Positions 8,778-17,740 are shown, counted from the stretch's first letter. The stretch: 64,000 bases of DNA from Sphingobium sp. (GCA_009360885.1 SPEL01000002.1:248001-312000), one strand, 5' to 3'. The notes: generated from the sequence alone by a model not told the origin. Numbers and translations are program-made.

Positions 8778-10529
8778 TCAGAATAAATCCTCATTCAACG
8801 CCATGACAGGCTGCGCTCCAGCCTCTATGGCCGCAACCAGCCCTTTGCTATGCGGCAGCATCCGCGCGGCGAAAAAGGCCGCTATGTCCTGTTTGGCGCG
8901 GCATAGCCTATCATCTCCCGCACCTTGCGCCGCTACCGCCATTTGCGTCCACATCCATCCCAGAGAAACCAGTATGAAAAGGCGTAGATAATCTGTCGCC
9001 GCCGCGCCTGCGCTGTCTGCATCAACTCCGCGTAAATGCGCTGTCACAGCGCGCAATGAGGCCAGAGCCTCCCCCGTGCGGTGCGCAATATCCTGCACAC
9101 CCGACACCTCTTGCGCCCGCGCCAGATCTTCCGCCATCAGTGCAAAATATCGCTCCGCCACTGCGCCATTTTCCAGCGCCAGCTTGCGCCCGACAAGGTC
9201 CATCGCCTGCACACCATTAGTGCCTTCATAAATCTGGGCAATTCGAGCGTCCCGCACATATTGCTCTACCCCCCATTCGCGGATGTAGCCATGGCCGCCA
9301 AAGACTTGCTGCGCCAGCACCGTGCTTTCAAAGCCCAGATCGGTAAAGCCAGCCTTCACCACCGGGGTGAGGAGCGCAACCAGCCCATCGGCATGGGCCC
9401 GCTCTACCGCGTCAGGGTGATGGCGGGCGCGGTCAAGCTGCAATGCCGTCCACCCGGCAAGCGCCCTTCCCCCCTCCACAAAGGAGCGAACAGAGAGCAG
9501 CATCTTACGCACATCAGCATGGTCTATAATCGGCACCGGGCTGCGTGTGCCGTCGCTACTGCGCCCTTGCAACCGATCCCGCGCATAAGCGACTGCCTGC
9601 TGATAGGCAGCGCCCGCAAGGCCAAGCCCCTGTATACCAACGAACAGACGCTCTGCGTTCATCATCGTGAACATGGCAGCAAGGCCGCGATGCGCCTCCC
9701 CCACCAGCCAGCCGGTCGCGCCATCATAATTCATCACGCAAGTGGGCTGGGCATGGATACCCATTTTCTGCTCCAGCGCGCCCACAGACATGCTGTTGCG
9801 CAGGGTAAAGCCCCCCTCCCCATCCGGCAGGAATTTCGGCACCAGAAACAGGCTGATCCCCTTCACTCCGGCAGGGGCATCGGGAAGGCGCGCCAGCACC
9901 AGATGAACGATATTCCCACCAAAATCATGGTCACCACAGGAAATGAATATCTTGGTACCGCTGATCGCATAGCTGCCATTCGCATGAGGCACCGCCTTAG
10001 TGCGCAGCAAGCCAAGGTCCGTCCCGGCGCTGCTTTCGGTGAGGGCCATCGCCCCAGTCCATTCGCCGGAGATGAGAGGCGGTAGCCAGATGGCTTTCAG
10101 CTCATTGCTTGCATGGGCAGCAATAGCCTCCGTCGCACCGCGCCCAAGCCCCGGAAACAGGCCGAAGGACAGGTTCGCCGCCGACATCATCTCATCCAGC
10201 CAGAGTTGCAGCACAAAAGGCAACCCCTGCCCGCCATGGGCAACATCCGCTGACAACGACGTCCACCCGGCACGGGCAAAGGCCCGATACGCCTCTGGAA
10301 AACCATCAGGCGTCTTTACCGCGCCATCAATCAGGCGGCTCCCTTCTTCATCCCCGCTGCGGTTCAACGGAAAGGCGATGTCCGCGCAGAAACGCCCGGC
10401 CTCCTCCAATATGGTGATGGCAAGGTCCGTATCGACCTCCATATCGAGCTGCGCCATATGGGCGTCAAGGCCCAGAACATGCTTTAGCAAAAAGGCATAA
10501 TCGTTGATGGGCGGTGTATAATCCTGCAT
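8778..10529 (-). CDS. Large acyl-CoA dehydrogenase (DmdC/FadE-like, about 580 aa)
   Basis: A 583-residue flavoprotein that should introduce a 2,3-double bond into an acyl-CoA thioester. It has the N-terminal helical domain, the beta-domain signature (TESSAGTDLG) and the C-terminal helical domain with the catalytic-base motif YEGT (Glu near 434) in IYEGTNGVQAMDL. The extra C-terminal region beyond about 460 is typical of the long DmdC-like group acting on short or modified acyl-CoAs. A second paralogue lies at 15903-17618. The ATG at 10529 is preceded by GGAAAGGGG, so I prefer it to a start nine codons upstream. The substrate may be an aromatic or fatty acyl-CoA linked to the nearby genes. Confidence 0.9.
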   Translation of the reverse strand: MQDYTPPINDYAFLLKHVLGLDAHMAQLDMEVDTDLAITILEEAGRFCADIAFPLNRSGDEEGSRLIDGAVKTPDGFPEAYRAFARAGWTSLSADVAHGGQGLPFVLQLWLDEMMSAANLSFGLFPGLGRGATEAIAAHASNELKAIWLPPLISGEWTGAMALTESSAGTDLGLLRTKAVPHANGSYAISGTKIFISCGDHDFGGNIVHLVLARLPDAPAGVKGISLFLVPKFLPDGEGGFTLRNSMSVGALEQKMGIHAQPTCVMNYDGATGWLVGEAHRGLAAMFTMMNAERLFVGIQGLGLAGAAYQQAVAYARDRLQGRSSDGTRSPVPIIDHADVRKMLLSVRSFVEGGRALAGWTALQLDRARHHPDAVERAHADGLVALLTPVVKAGFTDLGFESTVLAQQVFGGHGYIREWGVEQYVRDARIAQIYEGTNGVQAMDLVGRKLALENGAVAERYFALMAEDLARAQEVSGVQDIAHRTGEALASLRAVTAHLRGVDADSAGAAATDYLRLFILVSLGWMWTQMAVAAQGAGDDRLCRAKQDIAAFFAARMLPHSKGLVAAIEAGAQPVMALNEDLF

Positions 10530-10850
10530 CGGGCACCCCTTTCCATTCATCGCCAATCAAGGCCTGATGAGCAGAGGCGTGGGTGAGGACGCCGCAGACA
10601 AAATCAGGGCAGGCCAGCTTTGTTATCTATCCATGATGGTGCCGCAGAAATGGCCATAGTGCAAGGCAGGCTGATAACGGACATTATCCCGGCCTTTCCC
10701 ATCAGAAACGGAATGAAAAAGAAATCCGTTTCATTTTGTTGATTTAGCTACAATTGCATTGCTATCTATGTAAATGATCGAACCGGACTAAATGCCCGGC
10801 CACAAGCCAGAAATAATCATGATCTCATTTCTATTAATCGAGCAGTTATA
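10530..10850. promoter_or_regulatory. Divergent intergenic region with an inverted repeat
   Basis: This 321-base region separates the acyl-CoA dehydrogenase (minus) from the MFS transporter (plus) and holds no convincing gene. It contains a perfect 8-bp inverted repeat, GAAACGGA (10705-10712) and TCCGTTTC (10725-10732), and a smaller one, GATAA and TTATC (10673-10688). Either could be an operator for a regulator acting on both genes, for example the TetR or MarR protein nearby. A weak promoter-like TTGATT followed 18 bases later by TATCTA starts at 10739. Confidence 0.4.
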
Positions 10851-12092
10851 ATGCACAGCCCTTCACCCGCATCAGATAGCAAAATGGATTCACCATCAGC
10901 ACCATTCAGTATAAAGCCGCTGATGTTCTCGGTTTTTGTCTGTTCCATGGCGATGATGGCATTTGTTGCTGTGGCTGCACCCATCGCGCGTATATTGGGC
11001 ATGGCCCCATGGCAAATTGGCGCAACTATGACGATTTCCGGCGTCGCATGGCTGGTGATGGCCCGTATCTGGGGGCAAAAAAGCGATAAATATGGCCGCC
11101 GTCCAATCATTCTCATTGGCCTTGGCGGGTTTGCCATTACCTATTTCCTGCTCACTTTGTTCATTGATGGGGCGCTGCGAACAGGCATGGCGTCATGGCT
11201 GGCCTTTGCAGGCATAATGATCGGCCGATGCCTCACCGGCTTTTTCTACGCCGCCGTGCCATCCGCTAACACCGCATTGGTGGCCGACAATGTCCCTCCG
11301 CAACAACGGGCCGGAGCGCTCGCGGCCATCGGTGCCGCCAATGCAGCCGGTATGGCCATTGGTCCCGGCATTGCGGGGGTAATCGCCACCATCAGCCTCA
11401 GCCTGCCACTCTATGCCACGGCCATACTCCCCCTCATCGCGCTGACGCTATTATGGCGTGTTCTGCCCCGGCAACAGCCTCTCGCAACACCGAATAAAGG
11501 CGATATGCGATTGTTCGACCTGCGTCTGCGCCGCCCGATGGCCATGTCCTTCATCGCGATGTTCAGCGTATCAGTATCGCAGGTGGTGGTCGGTTTTTAC
11601 GCGCTGGACCGCCTGCATCTTGGCCCTACCGAAGCGGCCAGCGTGGCGGGCATCGCCCTTGCCTGCGTTGGTATATCCCTCGTTATTTCACAGGCCGCGC
11701 TAAGCAAGCTCAATAAATCACCAGAAACGATGATCCGCTATGGCGCCATCATTGGCGGTGCAGGCTATTTGCTGACTGCAATTGCGACCACCCCGCCCCT
11801 TTTATGGGTATGCTACGCCGTGATGGCCTTTGGCATGGGTTGGGTTTTCCCGTCTGTCTCGGCCATTGCCGCCAATTCGGTTGAACGCCATGAACAAGGC
11901 GTTGCCGCCGGAACCGTAGGCGCAGCCCAAGGGCTGGGCATTGTAATCGGGCCAATTTTCGGCACCGCCGTTTATACAATAGAAATGAGCCTGCCCTATC
12001 TGTTGATCGGACTATTACTGGTCGTGTCCGGCCTGTATATGGCCCGCACCAATCGTAGACATGAAGGTAAAGGCCTGAGCGAACCGCGCTGA
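10851..12092 (+). CDS. MFS transporter (DHA1-like)
   Basis: A 413-residue protein with twelve predicted membrane helices. The loop 2-3 motif A is present as GQKSDKYGRRP, and a second-half equivalent is weaker. After a hydrophilic start the first helix begins near residue 22. TetA/DHA1-type carriers are mostly drug or metabolite proton antiporters, but members near aromatic-acid genes can also move substrates. It sits between the acyl-CoA dehydrogenase and the hydroxycinnamate genes and converges on the latter, so a link with aromatic compounds is only suggested. Confidence 0.85.
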   Translation: MHSPSPASDSKMDSPSAPFSIKPLMFSVFVCSMAMMAFVAVAAPIARILGMAPWQIGATMTISGVAWLVMARIWGQKSDKYGRRPIILIGLGGFAITYFLLTLFIDGALRTGMASWLAFAGIMIGRCLTGFFYAAVPSANTALVADNVPPQQRAGALAAIGAANAAGMAIGPGIAGVIATISLSLPLYATAILPLIALTLLWRVLPRQQPLATPNKGDMRLFDLRLRRPMAMSFIAMFSVSVSQVVVGFYALDRLHLGPTEAASVAGIALACVGISLVISQAALSKLNKSPETMIRYGAIIGGAGYLLTAIATTPPLLWVCYAVMAFGMGWVFPSVSAIAANSVERHEQGVAAGTVGAAQGLGIVIGPIFGTAVYTIEMSLPYLLIGLLLVVSGLYMARTNRRHEGKGLSEPR

Positions 12093-12112
12093 CATCCCTC
12101 ATCATTGTGACA

Positions 12113-12146
12113 CAAAAAATGGGGCGAACCATCACTGGCGCGCCCC
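12113..12146. terminator. Bidirectional terminator between MFS and ech
   Basis: GGGGCG (12121-12126) pairs with CGCCCC (12141-12146). On the minus strand the stem is followed by ATTTTTTG, making a good terminator for the hydratase-lyase gene; on the plus strand the T-rich tail is weaker. Confidence 0.75.
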
Positions 12147-12179
12147 GTTCTTGTTTCATGCGATTGTCAGCAGAGCTGA

Positions 12180-13025
12180 TTAACGCTTGATGTCCTTATT
12201 ATAGGCACCCAGACCCGGCTTGTAGGTCTTATCGTCAAGGAACTGCTTAATGCCTTCCTTGCGGCCCGTATTGTCGAAGCTGTTCGCAGCTTCCTGTGCG
12301 CGGACGAGGAAATCTTCGGCATTGTCATAGGTCATTTCACGAACGCGGCGGATGGCGTCCTTAGTGGCCTTCAACGCAACCGGGTTCTTCGCGAGGAGAA
12401 CATTGGCCACTTCCGTGACGCGGTCCTTCAGGCCAGCAAGCGGGATGGCTTCGTTAACGAGGCCCCATTCAGCAGCCTTCTTGCCGTCAACATTTTCGCC
12501 CATCATCGCATGGTACATGGAGTTACGGAAACCTGTCAGTTCCACGATAACCTTCGACGCACCGCCACCGGGCAGGATGCCCCAGTTGATTTCAGACAGG
12601 CCGAACTGGGATTCTTCTGCCGCGAAAGCAAGGTCGCAAGCGAACAGCGGGCCATAGCCGCCGCCAAAGCACCAGCCATTAATCATCGCGATGGTAGGCT
12701 TCTGGTACCAGCGCAGACGACGCCACCAGCCATAGCTTTCTGCCTGAGCGCCGCGGGTGCCCTTAAGGCCCTGCGATTCGGTGTCACGGAAATATTCCTG
12801 AAGGTCCATACCGGCGGACCATGCGGTGCCTTCGCCGGAAAGAACCAACACGCCTACGTCGTCGCGAAACTCCAGCTCGTTCAGTACGCGCATCATCTGG
12901 CGGTTGAGGCGCGGTGACATGCAGTTGCGCTTTTCAGGACGGTTGAAACGTACCCATGCAATGCCGTCAATGACGTCATAGGCAACGGTTGCCACTTCGG
13001 TGGGATCTACACCTTCAAAACTCAT
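12180..13025 (-). CDS. ech: p-Hydroxycinnamoyl-CoA hydratase/lyase (feruloyl-CoA hydratase-lyase)
   Basis: A 281-residue crotonase-fold enzyme that hydrates feruloyl-, caffeoyl- or p-coumaroyl-CoA and then cleaves acetyl-CoA off by a retro-aldol step, giving vanillin or another hydroxybenzaldehyde. It shows EKRNCMSPRLNRQM, the oxyanion-hole region SAGMDLQEYF, GWCFGGGYGPLFACDLA, and the catalytic Glu in FGLSEINWGI, all typical of the HCHL/FerB group rather than ordinary enoyl-CoA hydratases. It is downstream of an aldehyde dehydrogenase that would oxidise its product, with a 129-base spacer holding a hairpin repeat. A CoA ligase for the free acid (FerA/Fcs) is not adjacent. Confidence 0.93.
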   Translation of the reverse strand: MSFEGVDPTEVATVAYDVIDGIAWVRFNRPEKRNCMSPRLNRQMMRVLNELEFRDDVGVLVLSGEGTAWSAGMDLQEYFRDTESQGLKGTRGAQAESYGWWRRLRWYQKPTIAMINGWCFGGGYGPLFACDLAFAAEESQFGLSEINWGILPGGGASKVIVELTGFRNSMYHAMMGENVDGKKAAEWGLVNEAIPLAGLKDRVTEVANVLLAKNPVALKATKDAIRRVREMTYDNAEDFLVRAQEAANSFDNTGRKEGIKQFLDDKTYKPGLGAYNKDIKR

Positions 13026-13044
13026 ATTCTACTCTCCAGCTAAA

Positions 13045-13088
13045 GCGTTTTCTAATCAGGTAAATTCACCTGATGACTCCGAAAACGC
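13045..13088. repeat. Nested palindromic intergenic element between vdh and ech
   Basis: Two nested inverted repeats: outer arms GCGTTTTC (13045-13052) and GAAAACGC (13081-13088), inner arms ATCAGGT (13055-13061) and ACCTGAT (13068-13074). Transcribed in either direction it would fold into a long hairpin, within the vdh-ech transcript on the minus strand. Its form resembles small palindromic intergenic repeats of alphaproteobacteria. I found no second copy in the window by eye. It may stabilise or attenuate the two-gene message. Confidence 0.65.
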
Positions 13089-13154
13089 GAAAAACCAATG
13101 CCAGCGCGGTTTCCTGACCCGAATTGACCGGAAACCGCCCTGAAAACGAACATA

Positions 13155-14606
13155 TCAGATAGGGAAATGGCCGGGCTGGGTTTCCATCGTGATCCAGCGC
13201 AGCTCGGTAAAGCTGTCGATACCAGCCTTGCCGCCAAATTTGCCGTAACCAGACGCCTTAGTGCCGCCAAAGGGCATTTGCGCCTCATCATGCACAGTCG
13301 GGCCATTAATGTGGCAAATGCCGGATTCAATGCGGCGGGCAACGCGCAGGCCCCGTGCGCCATCGCCCGTGAACACCGATGCAGACAGGCCATATTCGGT
13401 GTCGTTCGCCAGCTCGATGGCATGATCCTCGTCCCGCGCGCGGATAACCGCAACGACCGGACCAAAGCTTTCCTCACGGAACAGCTTCATGTCAGGCGTC
13501 ACCTTATCCACCACATGGGCAGGCATCAGCACCCCATTGCTCGTCCCCCCATTGACCAGCACCGCGCCAGCGGCCACCGCATCATCAACCAGCGATTGCA
13601 CATGGGCAACAGTCTTAAAGTCCACCACAGCACCGAGCGGAGTTTTACCTTCGCGCGGATCCCCCACAGCGAGGGTGGCGACCTTGGCCTGAAATTTCTC
13701 AATGAATGCATCAGCAATGGCATCCACAGCGATGATCCGTTCGGTGGACATGCAAATCTGGCCTTGATTCATGAACGCACCAAAGGCCGCGGCCTTCACA
13801 GCTTCGTCCAGATCGGCATCATCAAGGATGATGAACGGGGCTTTGCCACCCAATTCAAGCACAGCAGGCTTCAGATTATCCGCACAGCGGCGGGCAATGA
13901 TGCGGCCCACAGCGGTAGAGCCGGTGAAGTTCACACGGCGCACGGCCTTATGGTCGATCATCGCACCGACGACTTCAGCGGCGTCCTGCGGCGCATTGGT
14001 GATGAGGTTGACGATACCACCGCCAAGGCCAGCTTCGACAAAGGCTTCGATAATCAGGCCATGGGTGCGCGGGCACTGTTCCGACGCCTTCAGCACCACC
14101 GTATTACCGCAGGCAAGCGGCACCGCAATGGCGCGGGTCGCTAAGATGATCGGCGCATTCCACGGTGCCATCGACAGCACCACACCAGCCGGTTCACGCA
14201 CCGCCATGGAAAGGCAGCCGGGCTTGTCAGACGGAATGATTTCGCCGCCAATTTGCGTGGTGAGGCCGGCAGCCTCGCGCACCATCGAGCTGGCGAGCAT
14301 CAGGTTGAAACGCACCCAGCCTTCTGTTGCGCCAATTTCCGCCATCATTGCGTCAATGAAATCATCGGCCTTCGCATCCAGCGCATCGGCGGCCTTCATC
14401 AGGGCAGCGCGTCGTGCGCCGGGGCCTTTTTCCGCCCATGCCGGGAAAGCAGCCCGTGCCGCATCAACGGCGGCGACCGCATCGGCCACGCTGGCCGCAG
14501 CAGCCCGCGTAGCCACTTCCCCCGTAACGGGGTTGATCCGTTCAAACTCAGCGCTGGCGGAACGCGCCTCCCCGCCAATGGAAAGAGATATTTTGGTTTC
14601 AGACAT
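13155..14606 (-). CDS. vdh: Vanillin/hydroxybenzaldehyde dehydrogenase (NAD(P)+)
   Basis: A 483-residue aldehyde dehydrogenase superfamily enzyme. The catalytic Cys is in NQGQICMSTER, the general-base Glu in LELGGKAPF, and the nucleotide-binding region includes FTGSTAVGR; SGICHINGPTVHDEAQMPFG is typical of the vanillin/salicylaldehyde dehydrogenase group (LigV, Vdh). It should oxidise the aldehyde produced by the hydratase-lyase encoded immediately downstream, giving vanillate or 4-hydroxybenzoate. The gene is divergent from a MarR regulator, the arrangement expected for a hydroxycinnamoyl-CoA-responsive repressor. Family and context agree well; the exact aldehyde preference is inferred. Confidence 0.9.
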   Translation of the reverse strand: MSETKISLSIGGEARSASAEFERINPVTGEVATRAAAASVADAVAAVDAARAAFPAWAEKGPGARRAALMKAADALDAKADDFIDAMMAEIGATEGWVRFNLMLASSMVREAAGLTTQIGGEIIPSDKPGCLSMAVREPAGVVLSMAPWNAPIILATRAIAVPLACGNTVVLKASEQCPRTHGLIIEAFVEAGLGGGIVNLITNAPQDAAEVVGAMIDHKAVRRVNFTGSTAVGRIIARRCADNLKPAVLELGGKAPFIILDDADLDEAVKAAAFGAFMNQGQICMSTERIIAVDAIADAFIEKFQAKVATLAVGDPREGKTPLGAVVDFKTVAHVQSLVDDAVAAGAVLVNGGTSNGVLMPAHVVDKVTPDMKLFREESFGPVVAVIRARDEDHAIELANDTEYGLSASVFTGDGARGLRVARRIESGICHINGPTVHDEAQMPFGGTKASGYGKFGGKAGIDSFTELRWITMETQPGHFPI

Positions 14607-14682
14607 TACTCAGTCTCCCAGGTTTATTGCTATGTAATAGATCAATTTGCACCAAAGGCGCAATAGGGGTATGTGGTTTGAC

Positions 14683-15153
14683 ATGAAGAATATAAAAACA
14701 ACAGAGGCAGGGGATTTTTCCGCCATCATGCACAACCCGGTTGGACGACATCTGGGCTATATGTTGCGTAGGGCATCATCGGTCATCATGGCCGGGCTGG
14801 GGTCATCGCTCGCCAGTATTGATCTGCGCCCCGTAGAAGCCACAATATTAAGCCTGATTGCGACCAATCCCGGTTGCACGCAGAGCGACCTTGGCAGAAT
14901 GCTGAGCATTCAGCGCGCCAATATGGTTCCGCTTATCACCGGGCTGGTGACGCGGGGATATATTTGCAAAACCGCCGCAGACGGGCGATCCCACGCGCTT
15001 AATCTGACCGAACAGGGCATTGCCAAATGTCAGGAGGCAGAATCGATGATGGATCAGCATGAGACCTCCATTGCCCAGCAACTGGACCGGGCGGGCCATG
15101 ATGTGGCACGTCTGGAAGAAGCCCTGACCGCCATCATGAAACTCAGCGCCTGA
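14683..15153 (+). CDS. MarR-family regulator, probable hydroxycinnamate repressor
   Basis: A winged-helix regulator of about 156 residues. The core runs from VGRHLGYMLRRASSVIM through the recognition region CTQSDLGRMLSIQRANMVPLI to the wing with DGRSHALNLTEQG. MarR proteins of the FerR/FerC/CouR type repress hydroxycinnamate genes and release DNA when they bind the CoA thioester. The divergent position next to vdh-ech fits this. The start is uncertain: ATGs at 14671, 14683 and 14728 are in frame, and the AGGGG at 14667-14671 is not ideally spaced for any of them. Confidence 0.85.
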   Translation: MKNIKTTEAGDFSAIMHNPVGRHLGYMLRRASSVIMAGLGSSLASIDLRPVEATILSLIATNPGCTQSDLGRMLSIQRANMVPLITGLVTRGYICKTAADGRSHALNLTEQGIAKCQEAESMMDQHETSIAQQLDRAGHDVARLEEALTAIMKLSA

Positions 15154-15175
15154 TGCCTTCATTCTCGCTTTTTTG

Positions 15176-15769
15176 ATGCCATATCTGATGTCAGAGAAGC
15201 AAAATAAGGCCCATTTGACTGCATCCGATTGGGTGGATGCTGCCATGTCCATGATGGCGGCAGGCAGCGAGGCCGATGTGAAAATCGAACGGCTGGCGGT
15301 AAAGCTAAACGCGTCTAAGGGCAGTTTTTACTGGCATTTCCGCGACCGCCAGCATTTATTGCAGGCGGTGCTGGAACGCTGGAGCAAACTTACGACCCTC
15401 GATGTTCAGGCCCGGCTGGATCATCAGGAGCGCGCGCCCGATCAGCGCCTGTTACGCTTTCTGGAGCTACCGCTGCGCTCCGCCCGGGCAATCATGATGG
15501 CCGACCTTGAACTCACCATTTTCAACTGGGCCAAGCAGGATGAAACCGCCCGTGACGCGCTGATATTGGTCGATCAATTGCGCACACAGCATATCGCCGC
15601 CCTCATTGCCGATCTGGGTATCCCAACCAATCGGGCGAACAGCTTCGCCCATGAGGCGTATGCGATGATTCGCTATGTCGCCCTGCGTCGGGATTTGCCG
15701 ATAGACACACGCTGTGCCCTTATAAAAGCGCAACACCAACGCATCATTGATGCCGCCGGGACGTCGTAA
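15176..15769 (+). CDS. TetR-family transcriptional regulator
   Basis: A regulator of about 197 residues. The N-terminal HTH has KIERLAVKLNASKGSFYWHF followed by RDRQHLLQAVLERW, the standard TetR_N layout; the C-terminal ligand domain is helical and unassigned. It begins about 20 bases after the MarR gene, so the two regulators may be co-transcribed, and it precedes the second acyl-CoA dehydrogenase by 133 bases, a likely target. The start is unclear: ATGs at 15176 and 15188 both lack a good Shine-Dalgarno sequence. Confidence 0.87.
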   Translation: MPYLMSEKQNKAHLTASDWVDAAMSMMAAGSEADVKIERLAVKLNASKGSFYWHFRDRQHLLQAVLERWSKLTTLDVQARLDHQERAPDQRLLRFLELPLRSARAIMMADLELTIFNWAKQDETARDALILVDQLRTQHIAALIADLGIPTNRANSFAHEAYAMIRYVALRRDLPIDTRCALIKAQHQRIIDAAGTS

Positions 15770-15902
15770 ACATATTTTCCCTTTGAACAGGATAGAAAGC
15801 CGCATTATGGTCCGCACGGCTTTTCCATACGCCAGCGTATGGAGTGATATTTTCCGTCATCACCGACGGCACCGATGAACAAATAAAGGCAAGGATACCG
15901 AA

Positions 15903-17618
15903 TTGAGCTTTGATAAAGCGGCAGAGGCCATTACCATCCACGTCACCAACCTGCCCGGCTGGGAACGGCTGCGCACCCTCGCGGCGGAGGCTGATCTTGA
16001 CGAGGCCACTATCAGCGAAATCATCGGCACTGCTGCAAAATTCTCCGCCGATATATTGGAACCCTTCGATAAATCTGCCGATCATGTCGGATGCCGGGTA
16101 GAAAATGGCCGCGTCATCACTGCCCCCGGCCACAAAGAAGCATGGCAAGCCTTTGTCGAAGGCGGCTGGCCCACCCTCAACGCTTCACCGGAATTTGGCG
16201 GCTCTGGCCTCCCCTTCGTGATCCACAGCGCCTGCGAAGAATTGTTCAACCGGGGTTCGCTCTCCTTCGGGATGCTGGCAACGCCGTGCCGCTGCGCATC
16301 CATGCTGCTGGATGAACATGCGAGCGACGACATTAAGAATGAATGGCTGCCTAAGTTCATCTCAGGCGAATGGGGCGCGACCATCTGCATTTCCGAGGGC
16401 GACGCCGGGTCTGACGTAGGCCGGATTCGTACCATGGCAACCCCGCAGGAGGACGGTTCATGGTCCATCAGCGGCGAAAAAATGTGGATCAGCTATGGCG
16501 ATCATGACCTGACCAGTCGAATCGGCCATATGGTGCTGGCCCGCACGCCCGATGCCCCTCCCGGAACGCGCGGCATCAGCCTGTTCCTCGTTCCCTCTGA
16601 TATTGATGGCGCGCACAATGGCACCATCGTTCACCGGATCGAGGAGAAAATGGGCCTGCATGGTTCGCCCACCTGCAATTTCGGATTCGAAGAATCAAAG
16701 GGCTATCTGATCGGGCAGCTCCATCGCGGCCTGCCCCAGCTTTTCACCATGATTATCGGTATGCGGATCTCGGTGGGCAGTCAGGGCGCGGCGCTGGCCA
16801 ATGCCGCCGCCGACCTCGGCATTGCTTATGCGGCGGACCGCAAACAAGGCGGTAAGCCGGATGCGGCGCCCATCGCCATTGCGCGCCATAAGGATGTACA
16901 ACGCCAGCTTTCGAACATGGCTGCCCGCGCAGAGGTAACACGCGGTCTTGTGCTGACGACCTCCATCCTCGCTGACCTCAGCAAGCTGGAGGATGACGAC
17001 GCGGCAAAGGCGCAGCATAGCGCGCTGATGGGCTGGCTGCTCCCTATCACCAAGAATTTCTGCGCAGAATCGGCCTTCATCACCTCCAGCGAGGCAATTC
17101 AGGTGCTGGGCGGCGCGGGCTATACCACCGAATGGCCCGCCGAACGCTATGCGCGTGATGCCCGCGTTCTCGCCATTTACGAAGGCACCACCGGCATGCA
17201 GGCGCAGGATTTGCTGCATCGCCGGTTACTGAAGGACGAAGGCAAGGGGCTGAAGGCTTTTCTAACGGTTGCTCAGGCTGATATTGACGCCGCCACCGAT
17301 AAAGAAGCCGCCGCCAATCTGACGCAGGTGATTGCAGAACTGACGCAGGCGTCGGAATGGCTGGGGGGCCGCACCGACACGCCAGCCGATATCGATTATG
17401 CCGCCGTTTCTTATCTCAATCTCGCATCACTGGCAGCAACAGGCTGGGTGGCCCTGCGCCTTAGCAATCTGTCCGGCGATGCACTGCGTGATAAAATGGC
17501 AGCACGTGGCCGTTATTGGCTGCGTTTCATTCCCGGCATGGCCGCGAATGAGCATCGCCTCATCAAGGCAGGTGCAGCAATATTGGAAGCCGATGCCATT
17601 ACCTTTGAAGAAGCATAA
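15903..17618 (+). CDS. Large acyl-CoA dehydrogenase (DmdC-like), TTG start
   Basis: A 571-residue acyl-CoA dehydrogenase paralogous to the one at 8778-10529. The beta-domain shows ISEGDAGSDVG, the FAD/substrate region ISYGDHD and the catalytic-base motif YEGT (Glu at 427) within IYEGTTGMQAQDL, plus the long C-terminal extension of the DmdC group. Translation appears to start at a TTG preceded by AAGGA; no ATG is in a suitable place. It probably oxidises a short, branched or side-chain acyl-CoA. With the TetR gene upstream it may form a regulated unit. Both paralogues flank the hydroxycinnamate genes, hinting at use of related phenylpropanoyl or fatty acyl-CoAs, but this is inference. Confidence 0.9.
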   Translation: MSFDKAAEAITIHVTNLPGWERLRTLAAEADLDEATISEIIGTAAKFSADILEPFDKSADHVGCRVENGRVITAPGHKEAWQAFVEGGWPTLNASPEFGGSGLPFVIHSACEELFNRGSLSFGMLATPCRCASMLLDEHASDDIKNEWLPKFISGEWGATICISEGDAGSDVGRIRTMATPQEDGSWSISGEKMWISYGDHDLTSRIGHMVLARTPDAPPGTRGISLFLVPSDIDGAHNGTIVHRIEEKMGLHGSPTCNFGFEESKGYLIGQLHRGLPQLFTMIIGMRISVGSQGAALANAAADLGIAYAADRKQGGKPDAAPIAIARHKDVQRQLSNMAARAEVTRGLVLTTSILADLSKLEDDDAAKAQHSALMGWLLPITKNFCAESAFITSSEAIQVLGGAGYTTEWPAERYARDARVLAIYEGTTGMQAQDLLHRRLLKDEGKGLKAFLTVAQADIDAATDKEAAANLTQVIAELTQASEWLGGRTDTPADIDYAAVSYLNLASLAATGWVALRLSNLSGDALRDKMAARGRYWLRFIPGMAANEHRLIKAGAAILEADAITFEEA

Positions 17619-17641
17619 TCGCATCTGAAAATGCATAGAAA

Positions 17642-17681
17642 AAGGCCGGTGCGGAACATTCTGCATCGGCCTTCTTCTTTT
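17642..17681. terminator. Terminator between convergent genes
   Basis: AAGGCCGGTGC (17642-17652) pairs with GCATCGGCCTT (17663-17673) in an 11-pair stem with one wobble, followed by a T-rich stretch on the plus strand and preceded by A-rich sequence, so it can act both ways. Confidence 0.82.
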
Positions 17682-17740
17682 TATACTGCCCACGCATACA
17701 AATATTGGGCGCAAACGTTAGACGCAATCATCGAACCCAA

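Noticed and set aside
9081-10085. 334-codon plus-strand frame inside the first acyl-CoA dehydrogenase
   Set aside because: Antisense shadow; the minus-strand gene has a full-length acyl-CoA dehydrogenase sequence with the YEGT motif.
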